Source: Parasponia andersonii | Taxonomy: Eukaryota; Streptophyta; Magnoliopsida; Rosales; Cannabaceae | Direction of reading: 5' to 3' | Length of the DNA stretch: 64,000 bases | NCBI GenBank assembly: GCA_002914805.1 | Contig: JXTB01000116.1 | Coordinates: forward strand, 357,553 to 421,552 | Part shown: positions 25,464-37,779 of the stretch, piece after piece | Position numbering within the stretch: position 1 is the first letter of the stretch | Layout: the number at the start of each line of letters is the position of its first letter | Translations under genes and position numbers: made by a program | Notes under the pieces: model-generated | Databases searched by the model: none | What the model saw: the letters and a program-made list of their open reading frames with translations, nothing else | Told to the model about the DNA's origin: nothing

Positions 25464-26365
25464 TATATATATATATATATATAAAGGTAGCAGCTTCTAA
25501 TCTGACATCTTCTCTATATATGGATTTCACAAGACTTTGAAGATTTCCCGGAACAAAGCCTTTTAAGGAGTCCCTTAATATAGGCTTGATGATTATTCAC
25601 AAATTTAAGAGTATGTGCATTAGCAGCTCATGATGAGCTATGTATTAATGATTTAGGTTTTCTCCCCTTTTATCTTTCATATGCTTAAGGGTATACATAT
25701 CGACTTTAATATTTAATTACCATTTGCTAAAAAGGAAAGATTATTCATTGTCTAGGTTTTGATAATTGTGTGGATATTGTAAGAGGTATCAATATACCCT
25801 TAGTCTCAGATCATACGACAGTTGTGAAATAAAAACAAAAAAATCAAACTCTTCTCTTGTTTATTGAAATGACCAAAGGCAACAAAAGACTCTTTTGTAA
25901 ATGATTTTCATGTTATATATATATATATATAAACGTATATTTTTATTGATTATCTATGAATTATATGCATTTACTTTTCCTGGAATTTTCCACTTTACTA
26001 TCTAAAACATTAGTTTTATCCTACTGTTTATTTTCTAATTTTAAGTCTCTAGTCATTTTGAGTCAGAAAATATGTCTTTTCGACTTTTTTTCTCTGACCA
26101 TCCTTTTAGACCATAGAGATTAGTTAGCACTTAGTTAGTACGTATACCTACATCATAAAAAAATTTGAATATTTAAGATCTTAATTAATAACTATGACAT
26201 TCAAATAGGCATGATTATGGCTTAGGTTTAGTTATAGTATTGTTTTGTATTTAAATATATTTATCTTAATAAAATAATAGTCTCTATTATTTTTTTTCGT
26301 AGTAATATGCTCTTCTCAAGAAGCATCATAGACATAAAGTTAGGTGGAAAGGTATAACCTTCCTA

Positions 26366-27265
26366 AAGTCATGTTAAAAATTGTTTAACGTCTCGTCATT
26401 CTCCTTCATTAATGAAGAAATCTTTTCTTCCAGAAGAAGCCGTTTGAATAATTCAATGATTGTAAATACCCTCTCAATACCACATTGTTTCAAGTATACC
26501 TTAATTACTTTACCTATTATATCTCCCTTATTATTAGGAATTTGACCAAAATTCAAAATCATTTTTTTGTAACCTTCATTTTGAATCTACAAAGTGGGTT
26601 ATAATGCCCTATAGATAAGATTTTGAATAGAAGTCTATATATCGATGGCAAGAGAGACTCTTTGTAAGTTTTTTAAAAGTTTGGCTTCAACTTTTTTTTC
26701 TTATCATTATAAAGATTCATGATATCCCTTGCAATTATAATACACGATAAAAGATTAAACTTAGTGCACACAAGACTCCAAAATAAACTAAACTCTCTAG
26801 CTCCATAAATCAAAATAATAATTGATTTCATCAATTATAGTCATTTTTGCATACACAAGTCTATACATTACTTGACAAAATCCCGGAGCTACAAGATTAC
26901 TAGCATCTCTTTTAATTTTTTTTTTTTGAAAAAATTAAACTTTTTGCTTCTTATTCTCCAATCCAAATGTAAATTTTTTTACATTGATTATCAAATAGTT
27001 CTAAAGAGTGCTAGTCCTATTTTTCTTAGTATCACTAACATAGTATGTAGGACAATAGTTATACACGGCCTTAAGGCCAATAAAGTTATCCGTATTTCTT
27101 ATAAAGTGATCTTAAACTTCTGATATATTCCTCCCTTTCTTTTTCCTATCCTTGGCCTTAGACTTAGGCGTTAGTGGAGACTTAGAACTACTAGTTGAAT
27201 AAAAGGTATTCATAGCATAGGTGGGATTTTCACAGGTAGTGCCATATTATTACTATCCATCTTCT
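26366..27265 (-). mobile_element. hAT transposase N-terminal part (BED zinc finger onward), copy A
   Basis: Minus-strand translation in changing frames recovers the order typical of plant hAT transposases of the BED / RICESLEEPER group. It shows an N-terminal basic linker, a BED finger core (LKAVYNYCxxYYVSDTKKNR then TSTL), the RVSLAIDI-type start of the RNase H fold, HFVDSKMKVTKK, and an open piece of 62 residues (26374-26562) beginning MILNFGQIPNNKGDIIGKVI, equivalent to the family's ILNFCxxPNHKGExI. The frame shifts repeatedly and stops are frequent, so this is a dead copy. Homology to copy B (33262-34250) starts at about 27018 and runs on to about 28275. Confidence 0.75.
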
Positions 27266-27689
27266 ATCTATCAAATATAATTATATAAAAACATAATCAT
27301 ACACTATACAAAACTAAATGCACCACCATTTAGACTCTCTAAAGCATCCAAAAAAGAAAAATATTTAAGATTTTACAAAAATACGAGTCTAAAACAGTAA
27401 ATTAATTGAAATTAGTTAACCTAAAATACTATATACCAAAATCTTAATATCATACAAATAGTAAATCATATACACTATAAAAGCAAGTACTATCTCAATA
27501 TCAACAATAACTAGAATAACAAAAGTTTAGGCAATATATTACAAATCAACAAGTATACAAACAAACTGTATATAAGCAACAACCATTTCTATTCCAATAA
27601 AGTATTATTTCAAAATTTTTAGATAATATAGACTAAACCATAAACCTAAATAAGTATACATTAAACAATATAATGTCAATATCAAGCTT

Positions 27690-27691
<2 letters not shown>

Positions 27692-27726
<35 letters not shown>

Positions 27727-27914
27727 TGGTCAAGTTTTTACAGTCCTCTCTTACTTTGACAGCTTTCACAGTTCTCTCTACTATTTCATTTTATCTTTAT
27801 ATATATATGTATATATATATAAAGACAAAATGAAATAGTCGAAAGAAATCATCAGAGCGAGAGAATGAGAAAGTCGTGAAATTATCAGAGTAAGAGTGAA
27901 TCGCGAAAGCTTGA

Positions 27915-27973
<59 letters not shown>

Positions 27974-28080
27974 ACAAAATGAAATAGTCGAAAGAAATTA
28001 TCAGAGCAAGAGAATGAGAAAGTCATGAAACTATCAAAGCAAGAGAGGACCGTGAAAGTTTGACCGAGAGAGGGGTCTGG
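27692..28080. repeat. TA-rich hairpin plus a third direct copy, 5' region of hAT copy A
   Basis: The arm at about 27725-27800 (TCTTGGTCAAG ... ATTTCATTTTATCTTTA) is the inverted complement of about 27822-27918 (AAAGACAAAATGAAATAGTC ... AAAGCTTGACCA), with a short TA-rich loop. The second arm recurs in direct orientation at about 27971-28072. Long (TA)n tracts lie at 27692-27724 and 27918-27970. The homologous stretch at 33995-34060 in hAT copy B contains one of these units, so the repeat expanded within the hAT lineage. Confidence 0.7.
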
Positions 28081-28289
28081 AGAGTCTTGGCTCATTAATA
28101 TGAGAGATATGATGATGGCATCGAGATTGAAGAGGTTTAGAACAGAAAAAAAAAATGTATTGATTCATTAGAGAGAACAAAGAAGAATAAAGAGATATGC
28201 GCTAATATGTTGTGAGAAGAATGAGATGAGAAAATGGTTGAATAAAAGATGAAACCCTAAAAATATTCGACTTCTAAAGTGAAAGTATA

Positions 28290-29833
28290 TCTTAAAAATT
28301 TTGTGTTAGACTTCATTAAGTGCAAAAGAATATGCGCTGACTAAATATTATTTATGAGAATTAAAAAAAAAACTAACAATAAACTAAGTATCAGCCGATT
28401 TAACCTAAAATTGACCGATTTTTAGCAAAATCAAAAATCAAATTGAATCGATCGATTTGCTAACTAGCTGTGAATGAGGTTGAAAAATATAGACACCTGA
28501 TTGCAATATTTTAACAAATATAGATATCTCATTATCAAGATTTTAATCAAGTATGATATTGCAATTTAACATCAAATTTCAAGGGCAATCATACCAAAAA
28601 CTCTTTATTTTATCAAAGATAATCCTTACTACTTTCTTTTGAAAGATTATATTTTAAAATCTAAAATTTATCTTTCAAGCAAGTTGTTTGTGAAAGAAAA
28701 ACTATTTTAATCAAGTGATATTACATCCTTGAAGAAAATCTGAATCAAACTTATAATTGTTGTTGATGTTAAATAATTAGAAAGTCTGCCATCTACGGTT
28801 AAACATAAATATATTTTGAACTATACCAAATGTGAAATATTAAAACACTCTACATTTGATTATTTAATGTAGCTTTATTCCAAAGGAATTATATGAATAC
28901 ATTATTAAAATGTAGACCTAGTTACATGAATAAAATATAATAATTATGGACAACCACAGTGGTTAAGTCCAATAAATGTGAATTTTGCCAAAATAATTGA
29001 GTATGATCACAATCACTTAGAAACTATAGAGTAAATTTTTAAAATGATTATTTTAAAGCTTATTTTTTATTTTTGTTTAATTGGTTTCAATTAGTTTCAT
29101 TTTATTATCTTAAAAAGTATTAATTTTGATATTAAAATTATTCATAAAATATGATTATTAAAGTTTTTTTCAAAACTACATATATTTGCTCAAACTAATA
29201 AAGATTATCGGTTACTTATTAAGTTATCGAGCACATCTTTTCATCTTCAATATTTCTCAAAATTAGAAGATAGTCATTGATTGAGATGCATTTTGGGAGA
29301 GAGAAAATCATTTGAGAACTGAAATCTACTACTAGAATAATTGCTCTGTTTAATTTTTATTACTAAGCATTATGTGATGATTTTTAGTTTCTTTAATTAT
29401 TATGAGATATAAAAAATTTGTTATGGTCTAATATGATTTAATATTTTATTATGATGAGATACTTTGTTAGGAAATATCCCTAAAAGTTTGTTTGCTTACT
29501 ATTTTATTGATATCGTATATTTTGGTCTTGTAATAAATTTATATTTAATAATGCATGATTATTGTTAAACATATGTCATTGGATACTTGATTTATTATGA
29601 AGTAGAGATATTTTATAAATAAAGTTATTTACTTACTTAAGACATATTCAATCATAAACTTTTTTTCAAAAACAAATGTACATTACAAGTCTAATACAAT
29701 TGTTTAGAAATATGAACAATCACCATATTTACTTAGTAAACTGCAATAACATTCAGAAATTAGAATGTAATTTATAATTTATAGAACTCTAGAAAGAATA
29801 TAATTTATTCATTCCTAATATTTTCGTCATATG
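28290..29833. other. AT-rich intergenic DNA
   Basis: No gene seen. 28390-28450 contains repeated ACCGATTT / CGATCGATTTGC words that may be a decayed transposon terminus. Nothing else is recognised. Confidence 0.4.
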
Positions 29834-29838
29834 AATAT

Positions 29839-30907
29839 TGTTAGAGATAAAAGTAAGAATGGACTCAATGGAGAGATCAGACAGTCACAGGCACGACAAA
29901 ACATTCGAGATACCAGACAGATCAATCTTATAGAAAACACATGTTCAATAAACTACTATCAAAGAAATAACAAGACACCAAGAATTATAGTAGTTCAACC
30001 ATAAATCGGCCTACGTCCACTCTAGCACACCATAGTAATATTATTGATAAATAATAATACACAGATTATAAGGTAATTCCCATACAACAATTTTCCTAGA
30101 AAGAATTATGATAGACCCAAGTGTTCCACTCTCTCTTTGTCTCACTAATTTTCTTTGTCCACCATTCTTCTTTGTGTATTTACCCAAAGAAAAGGCAATG
30201 TACAAGAGCCCAGAAAGAATCAACCAAACCCTAATATTTTTTTCTTTGTCTATTTACCCAAAGAAAAAGCATTGTATAATAACCCAGAAAGAATCAAGCA
30301 AACCCTAGTATTCAACACTCACTCTTTACTCTCCACCTCTTTCTGTATTTTCTTACTCTCTGCCTTGATTACCAGGAATACGCTCCGTCTCTCAATTTTT
30401 CTAAAGGAGACTTGCAGCCTCTTGTATGCTACATAGTGAGATATATTCTTCTGGTTCTCTTTATTTACTATTTTCTGTTGTATTCACCCACACACCTACT
30501 TATAGAATCATACCAAAAAGATTCTCCTTTTATGGATCAGAAAACTCTCATATTATCTCTCCTTGATTCCCAATTATAGAGATGATCTATAAAGACTCTC
30601 TACCCATTTTCCTAATTGTAATTAAGCCTATCAATCTATTAATTCAATTACAATAAAGAAATTCGGAACCTTTACATTACATTAAAGCCCATAGATAGTA
30701 ATTATCAAGTCTTCACACGGTTTCCTAATTGTCATGACATATATATAGAATATCTTGACAAACCAATCCTCCAGAAAAATTTCCTTTTCTGTCATGACAC
30801 TGATATAGAATGTTGAGACAGATCTGATTCTCCGTGCGATTGCTTTTTCCTGTTGTAACAACCTATCCGACTGTCAAAACACTGAATGTCAAAGCCAAAT
30901 TATCACA
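29839..30907 (-). repeat. LTR (3' copy in element orientation)
   Basis: Long terminal repeat of the element at 29839-32460. It is about 120 bp longer than its partner, partly because of an internal direct duplication of a roughly 75-bp unit around TTACCCAAAGAAAA (near 30180 and 30255). Confidence 0.85.
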
Positions 30908-31509
30908 AATCTCCACCTGGCTTTAAATATAACTCAGCCAGACCTTTCTCATGTACATGCTCTCATCTTTCATGCGTCAATTCCATTCTATCTCTCGCAT
31001 CTATAATGACAGCCATCTCACCTATCGTGACAAACACATATCCATGTCGTAACAGATTTCTTTTCTAATGCAACAAATATATTCCTATCAAAACAAATTT
31101 CTCTTTTAATCTGAAAGACGCTGCACTTCCAGTTATAGTTGCTCCATCAAAGAAAATAAGACATCCGAGATTCCTATTACGATTAAAGCACCTTTGACTT
31201 CCTTCATCACACTACTTGCTCTCTTATCAGTTGTTTCTAGTACACTAAGAGCTCCATTGTCACAATTTACCTTTCTCTGTCCTTCACTGCGAATTCTTCG
31301 TCTTTTCTGCTTTGGACATGGTACCTCGAAGATCTTCTCTCCAAGTATTGCTTGAGCCATCTTATTCTAAACAAGATTGTTTTCATCCGTCTTCTCCAAA
31401 CTCCCAAAATCTCCATTGTCATCAAACTGTCACATCTCAATATCCATTGTCGCCATTTCCAACAAGAAAATTAGAAGTCCTATGTTTGATCCACCCTCAT
31501 TGCACCATT

Positions 31510-32460
31510 TGTTGGGAATAAAAAAGAATAATGGACTCAACAGAGAGATCGGATAGACACCAGGCACAATAAAATAGTAGGGATACCAGACGGATCAATC
31601 TTACGGAAAACACACGTTCAAGAAACCACCATGAAAGTAATAATAAGATACCAAGAATTATAGTGGTTTAGCTATAAATCGGCCTATGTCTATTCTAGTA
31701 TACCGTAACAATATTATTGATAAACAATAATACATAGATTACAAGGTAATTTCCACACAATAATTTATCTAGAAAGAATTATGATAGACCTAAGTGTTCC
31801 AATTTCTCTCTATCTTACCAATTCTCTTTGTCCATCCTTTTTCTTTGTCTATTTATCTAAAGAAGAAGCCTCGTACAAGAATCCAGAAAGAATCAAGTAA
31901 ATCTTACTCTCTGCCTTGATTACCAGAGAATACGCTCCGTCTCTCAATTTTTTTAAAGGAGACTTGCAGCCCCTTGTATGCTATATCGTGAGATGTATTC
32001 TTGTGGCTCTCTTTATTTACTATTTTCTGTTGTGTTCACCCACATATTTACTTATAGAATCATACCAAAAAAATTCTCCTTTTCTAGTCCATGAAACTTT
32101 CTTCTCATCTCTCTTTGATTGCCCAATTATATAGATGATTCATAAAGACTCTCCAACCATTTTTCTAATTGTAATTAAGCCTATCAATCTACTCACTCAA
32201 TTACAATAAAGAAATTTGGAACCTTTACATTGTGGTAAAGCTTATAGATGGTAATTATCAAGTCTTCATACGATTTCTTGATTATCATGATATATATACG
32301 GAATTTCATGACAAATTGATCCTCTAGAAAAATTTCATTTTTTATCACGATACCGATATAGAATGTCGAGACAAACCTGATTCTTTGTATGATTTTCTTT
32401 CTCTGTCATGACAGTCTATCCGACTGTCATAACATTGAATGTCAAAGCCAAATTATCACA
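31510..32460 (-). repeat. LTR (5' copy in element orientation)
   Basis: Partner LTR of 29839-30907, aligned over its whole length from TGTTGGGAATAAA to GTCAAAGCCAAATTATCACA. Confidence 0.85.
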
Positions 32461-32507
32461 AATATGATAATATTTTTCACAAATATTTTTGTAAAAAAAG
32501 TTATAAT

Positions 32508-33255
32508 TTCTTAATGAAAAGAAAGAGTTTTATTTTCCACAAGTTCTCCTTGTTTCACTCTAGTTAAAACATTGACAAAATTATTCTTATTTTTCAAAAG
32601 TATGACACGTGGCAGAATTTTAGAATTGAAATAGTAAAAAAAATATAAGATCACATAGGATATAATATCATCTTGGATTGTATCAGACTTGGTCATATAG
32701 TCCTTCTTAGTTGACAACAAACTATTCTATTTATATCAACTTGGTATATGATACATATATAACTACTAGTAGCTTATAAGTCTAAAAGACTCAACTTATA
32801 TACGTATATATATCCTCATCTGCATTACACACACACATAAACATATAGAGCTCTAAAAGAGTATTTGGAGAAAGATTCCATCCGGGGTTCTCATTAATCT
32901 TCTAAAAGAAAATATGGTTACGAGCAACAATAACAATAGTGTGATGATGACTAGCAAACCGAAAGCTTCGTCAAACACCTATTAAGTCCAAGTGATACGT
33001 ACATTACATTAATGCTTTTATTTTATTTTGATTATTTATACGTACTTTGATGTTTTAAATATATATTTTTATATTACATAAAAAAGAACGTATTTCATTT
33101 ACATAAGAGTTGCCTTTTAGTCTTATTCTTACTCTTTCAACTCTAAAATTCTACCACATGTCATGTTTGTGAAAAGTAATAATAATTTTATTAGTATTTT
33201 AGCCAAAGTGAAACATGGATAATTTTTCGAAAATAAAACTCTTCTTTTCATTAAG
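32508..33255. repeat. Inverted repeat, arms of about 125 bp around a 490-bp spacer
   Basis: The arm 32508-32632 (TTTCTTAATGAAAAGAAAGA ... GGCAGAATTTTAGAATTGAA) matches the complement of 33127-33255 (TTTCTTAATGAAAAGAAGAG ... GGTAGAATTTTAGAGTTGAA) at roughly three-quarters identity by eye. The spacer holds TA tracts and an ATG-started short frame near 32915 with no recognisable homology. The arms may be pieces of the same dispersed repeat, such as an LTR, inserted in opposite directions. The right arm ends where homology to hAT copy A begins. Confidence 0.6.
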
Positions 33256-33261
33256 AAAATG

Positions 33262-33940
33262 GATATTTTTTTTCTTAACATCACTAGTATAATCTTTATA
33301 AAAATAGTTATATACAGCCTTAGAGTCAATAGAGTCATTCTCATTTTCTTATAAAATGATCTAAAACTTCTGATATATTCCTACATTTTTTTTTCCTAAT
33401 CCTTAGTCTTAGATTTAGGTGGTAGTGGGAACTTAGAACTACTAATTAAATAAAATATATTAATAACTAAGGTGAGATTTTCACATGTGATATCATATTA
33501 TTATTATTCCTCTTCAATCTAATAAACATAATTATATACATATATAATTATATACTACATAAAATTAAATACATAAGCTATCACTTAGACTATCTACAAC
33601 ATCTAGAAAAGAAAAATAATCAAGATCTTACAAAAATACAAGTATAAAATAGTAAATCATTTGAAATTAGTTAACTTGAAATACCATATACCAAAATCTC
33701 AATCTCATACAAGTAGTAGACCGTACATACTAAAACATCGAATATTATCTCAACATCTAGGTAATATATTACAAACCGACAAGTATACAAGCAAATTGTA
33801 TATAAGCAACAAATATTTGTATTCTCAAAAAGCGTTATTTCAAAATTCTCAAACAATATATACTAAACTATAAAGCTAAATCAGTATATATTCAATAATA
33901 TAATATCAACATCAACCTTATAAAGAAACTAGAAGGAATG

Positions 33941-33978
<38 letters not shown>

Positions 33979-34250
33979 ATAATAGAGCCATAAGAAATCA
34001 TCAGAGCAAGAGAATGAGAAATCGTGAGACTATTAGAGTGAGAGATAATCGTGAAGACTGGACCAAGAGAGGGCTGCAAGAGTCTCGGTTCACTGGTATG
34101 AGAGAGATGGTAACGTCGAAATTAAGGAAGATTATGGTAGAGAAAGATATATTGATTCAAGAAAGAGACCAGAGAAGTAGAAAGTGATAGAGGCTATTTT
34201 GAGAAAACAGTTGATCAAAAGATGAAACCCTAGAATTATTTGATTTCTAG
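33262..34250 (-). mobile_element. hAT element remnant, copy B
   Basis: Collinear with 27018-28275 in the same orientation: BED-finger region, the block GATCTAAAACTTCTGATATA, linker, AT-rich 5' leader, TA tract (33943-33974) and TCATCAGAGCAAGAGAATGA, ending with GATGAAACCCTAGAATTATT. Divergence is substantial (by eye about one base in five), with frequent stops and shifts in the coding part. Most of the transposase body beyond the BED finger is absent on the 33255 side. Confidence 0.7.
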
Positions 34251-34780
34251 TGAGTCAAGAGACGACTTCGAATGTACAACCACAGAACAATTTATTGGGA
34301 TAACAAACATGCAAGGCATCGAGAGACAAGTTGCCAAATTCTATACCTGTGATTTCTTCTTCATAGTAAAAAATGACATCAAAAGGGAAGGGAAGTATTT
34401 GCTCAAATCTTCCAGAAAAAAATGATAAGATTGTTATTACTAAATTCACGAAATATTGTCAAGAGTAAAATACAAGGATAGTCATATACAATAAGATGAC
34501 TGATACATTTAAGTATAAATTTGAGATATTATCAAGTACAGACATTCTATGTATGCACATGTTTGCACCTATGAAATCAATGCACAAGGAAGAAATACCA
34601 GAATCTCTTATATTGAGAAACTGGACAATGCAAGCAAAGAAAGAAATATATAGCTATCAAGTATACACACCAAGATGCAGAGACACATGCTCAAAAGAAA
34701 GTGCAAGATTCGACCATGTTAATGAAAAGGCAACTGAATTAGCATATTGTTCATTCAAACATGAGACATTTTTCATATAG
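34240..34780 (+). pseudogene. FAR1-related / MULE transposase C-terminal fragment
   Basis: The first frame (34240-34425) reads MQGIERQVAKFYTCDFFFIV then KNDIKREGKYL, like the FRS/MULE segment preceding the SWIM finger. The second (34496-34780) reads TFKYKFEILSSTDILCMHMF, a degraded SWIM finger (family form FxCSCKxFESxGILCxHxF), then IPESLILRNWTMQAKKEI and a tail with ARFDHVNEKATELAYCSF, all characteristic of FAR1-RELATED SEQUENCE proteins. Between them a frame change and stops occur around 34425-34495, and the first cysteines of the SWIM finger are replaced by K-Y-K-F, so it is not functional. It could derive from a host FRS gene or a Mutator-like transposase. It starts almost exactly where hAT copy B ends. 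Confidence 0.7.
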
Positions 34781-34902
34781 GAAATAAGACAATGGAGCAA
34801 AGACTTACAACATTAAGAACCGTTATAGAACCTAAACTAAAAATAGATGGTAGGAATCTAATTTTCAGTAAAACAAAAGGTACAGCACCAACTAAAGGAT
34901 TA

Positions 34903-34925
34903 GGACGGAAATGAATTTGAAAATG

Positions 34926-34967
<42 letters not shown>

Positions 34968-34995
34968 AAAGAGGACAGAAATGAGTTTGAAAATG

Positions 34996-35043
<48 letters not shown>

Positions 35044-35050
35044 AAAGAGG
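34903..35050. repeat. Two 70-bp tandem units, each with a (TA)n core
   Basis: GGACGGAAATGAATTTGAAA at 34903 and GGACAGAAATGAGTTTGAAA at 34973 both lead into ATGCAA(TA)n and AAAACAAAAGAGGAC. The units are nearly identical apart from TA length, so the duplication is recent. Confidence 0.85.
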
Positions 35051-37779
35051 ACATAACAAGACAAATTATATGAGAAAGGAAACTAATAGATTCAAATCAT
35101 TAGAAAAGTCTATTTCATGTAAATATTTATAAAGTTCTGCCATAAATTTAGAGGTGAACACTAAGTTATAGTCAGATAATAAAGTTAGAACAAGATGCTA
35201 ACTAAATATTCAACAAAGCCAGATCAGTTTTTAGAACCAAACAGAAATATATACGAAAGAAGAAATAAGATCTAAGAAATTGATGAGAATGCAATACCAA
35301 ATGGACAATACAAAAGAAGTGTAGGGTGAAAATAATGATTCAATGGATGATGTCGACTATGATGGGTTTTGGCGCACTCCTTTTAGAAATTAGTTTTCCA
35401 CCATTCTCACTAGTTAATGACTTCATAAATGGGTAATTTATGGTTAAATCCTTCTAGAGTAGCATTATATTTATGTTAAACTAAAAGTGATAGCCACTTT
35501 CTTTGTTGGGTGTCAATGTAATCAGGAAAAAATGTGTCACTATTTTTGTCTCTATTTGACTATTAATTTTCTCCCTATTATACGTGATAATAATAAGTTC
35601 AAAATGTTTAATTTGATGCTAAAATTATTAAGAATTCCATATTACTTCATAATAAATTAAAAATGTTCAAATCTATATTAATATTATCAGAAATTCTCAT
35701 TTGAATTCAAACTAATTATCACTTATTAAATTTTTCTCTCTTTGTAGGTTAGCTATCCAAAGTTAAATTGTGAATGTAAAATTATTCAGCTATAAGTAAT
35801 TTTCGCCTACAATCTGTAGTTTTAATATTTCTTGACATATGCTTTCATTTTTTCCACATCCTTATTTCTTACAATTGATTTGTAGCTGATATATCGTTTG
35901 GGGTATGTGATTTTTCACTCATATACTTTAAGTCTTTTTTTATCTAACATGTAACAACTGAGAATGTGTACAAATTGCCTTGAGGATACCAAGCTTATCA
36001 AAAAAGATTGAGGAGAGAGACTTAAATTTTTAAGGTTTTCATATTCTTGAGAATAAGTACGGATTGCTATAAATCTTTCAATCTTATTAGTAAGATTATA
36101 GAGAGTGATTTCATTGTTAGAGATTTTTTTTTTTTTCATTTTAAAAATAGAGCCCGCATTTGCATGGATTTTTGGTAATTCTATTGTGTTTTATTTTCAT
36201 AATAAATTTTGTCCTTTAAATTCTGAAAGATTGTATTTATAATGGAAAATCTTATGGATACTTTGATCATTACTTTTTAAAAGTAGAGATATTTTCAAAA
36301 TATTATTTAAGAAATTACATCAAAGTAAAATATTTAAAAACAAAAAATAAATAACTCAAAAACAAAACAGAAACCAACTATCTCGCATTGAAAGAATAAA
36401 TTCAATAAATAAAATAACATAATTTGCTTTAAAAAATACAAAGATGTTAAAGAGTTTAAAAACAATTGTAGATAGATTAGGGGATCAAATCATAAAAAAA
36501 ATTTGGTTTTGTTCAACAATTTGTTCGAAAAGAACAACAATACTTTGAAAAGAATAAACCAAGATCTAAGTATATTAAGAGGTCATTACCCATTCATAAC
36601 CAATAAGGAAAGTCAATCCACCGATCAAATGAATGATTTTGCCTTAAATAAACAAAAAAAATACAAAAATCTATGAGAGTGAATAAAAGAAAAATATAGT
36701 TGCTAATGACAATCCCTTCAACATTAGTGATGGGACTACATTCTCTCAATAAATTGGTATATGACGAGTTCTTCTGAAACAAAACCATACGAGAGAGGAA
36801 ATTCTTGATATCTTTAACATGAATTGGTTTACCTTGTAAAAATTAAAAGATAAACCACTTAAAAAATGCAGGTCCACACACAATATAAGAATTAAATATT
36901 TTTTAATAAAAAGAAATAAAATAATAAAAAGGTGAATGTAGAATACTTGTTTCATAACTAATAATGAATGCCATAATCTATTACCCTCTTGGTGATAATA
37001 TATATACAATTTGAAATGAAATTCCAAATTCTTAAAAATTAAAAAATTTATAAAAATGATCATCCAATTTGTCAAAAGTAGCACCCATTAGTTTTCAAAA
37101 AATAAAATAAATATTCTAAAAGGATTTGAATCTATTGCCCTCCAAATATTTATTTCAAAATCATATCTAAATGCCATTGAGCTTCCCACCAATGAGACTT
37201 TGACGTGAGTATTTTTGCTTTTTCAACCTCGAGTGACTTCATTTTGTTATATTCTAATATCCTTGTCAATAAGCTCATTAGTATTTTTAAACTACACACA
37301 AATTATATATCAAAACAATAACTAAAAATTAAAACCATTCTTTCATATGGATACATTATCTTAGATCGTGGCAACTTATCAAGGTCGATTTCCATCAAAT
37401 TTATAAGACTTTTTAATACAAGGCTTTTAAGTAAAATTAACTATAAACTTAATTTTTTAGAGCAAAATCTCTTGAAATTCCCTAATATTAGTTCTTAGTT
37501 TTTTAATGATTAAGTCACTATTTTTTTATTTGTGACCTTTAAGTCCTCATTCTTATATTTTTGTTTTACGTTAATCATTTTCGTTCAAAATAGAAATAAG
37601 AAAATTTTTCAATATAGATCTAGTTTAGTCCAAGTACTTATATATTTGAAAAAGAGGTATATGAATATATTATCAATTTTATGTTTTGTTATTCTGATTT
37701 TATAAGACATATATTGTCAATTTTATAGGACATATATTACTAAAATTTTATATAGTTCTAATATAGATCTAATTTAGTC
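35051..37779. other. AT-rich intergenic DNA, no gene recognised
   Basis: Only short, unconvincing open frames. A 20-bp word, AATATAGATCTARTTTAGTC, occurs at 37611-37630 and again at 37760-37779 against the assembly gap. Confidence 0.45.

Larger units (their letters stand above)
29839..32460 (-). mobile_element. Short LTR retrotransposon, Copia-like signals, non-autonomous, with target duplication
   Basis: Two direct repeats, 29839-30907 and 31510-32460, start with TGTT and end with ATCACA. They enclose only about 600 bp. The five bases AATAT flank the whole element exactly (29834-29838 and 32461-32465). Next to the inner edge of the left LTR the minus strand reads CCAGGTGGAGATT, a good polypurine tract of Copia type, so transcription would run on the minus strand and 31510-32460 is the 5' LTR. 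The position for a primer binding site (AATGGTGCAATG) is present but I could not assign a tRNA. The interior shows no reverse transcriptase, integrase or protease, so it resembles a TRIM- or LARD-like non-autonomous form. The LTRs differ by eye at roughly one base in six, so the insertion is old. Confidence 0.85.
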
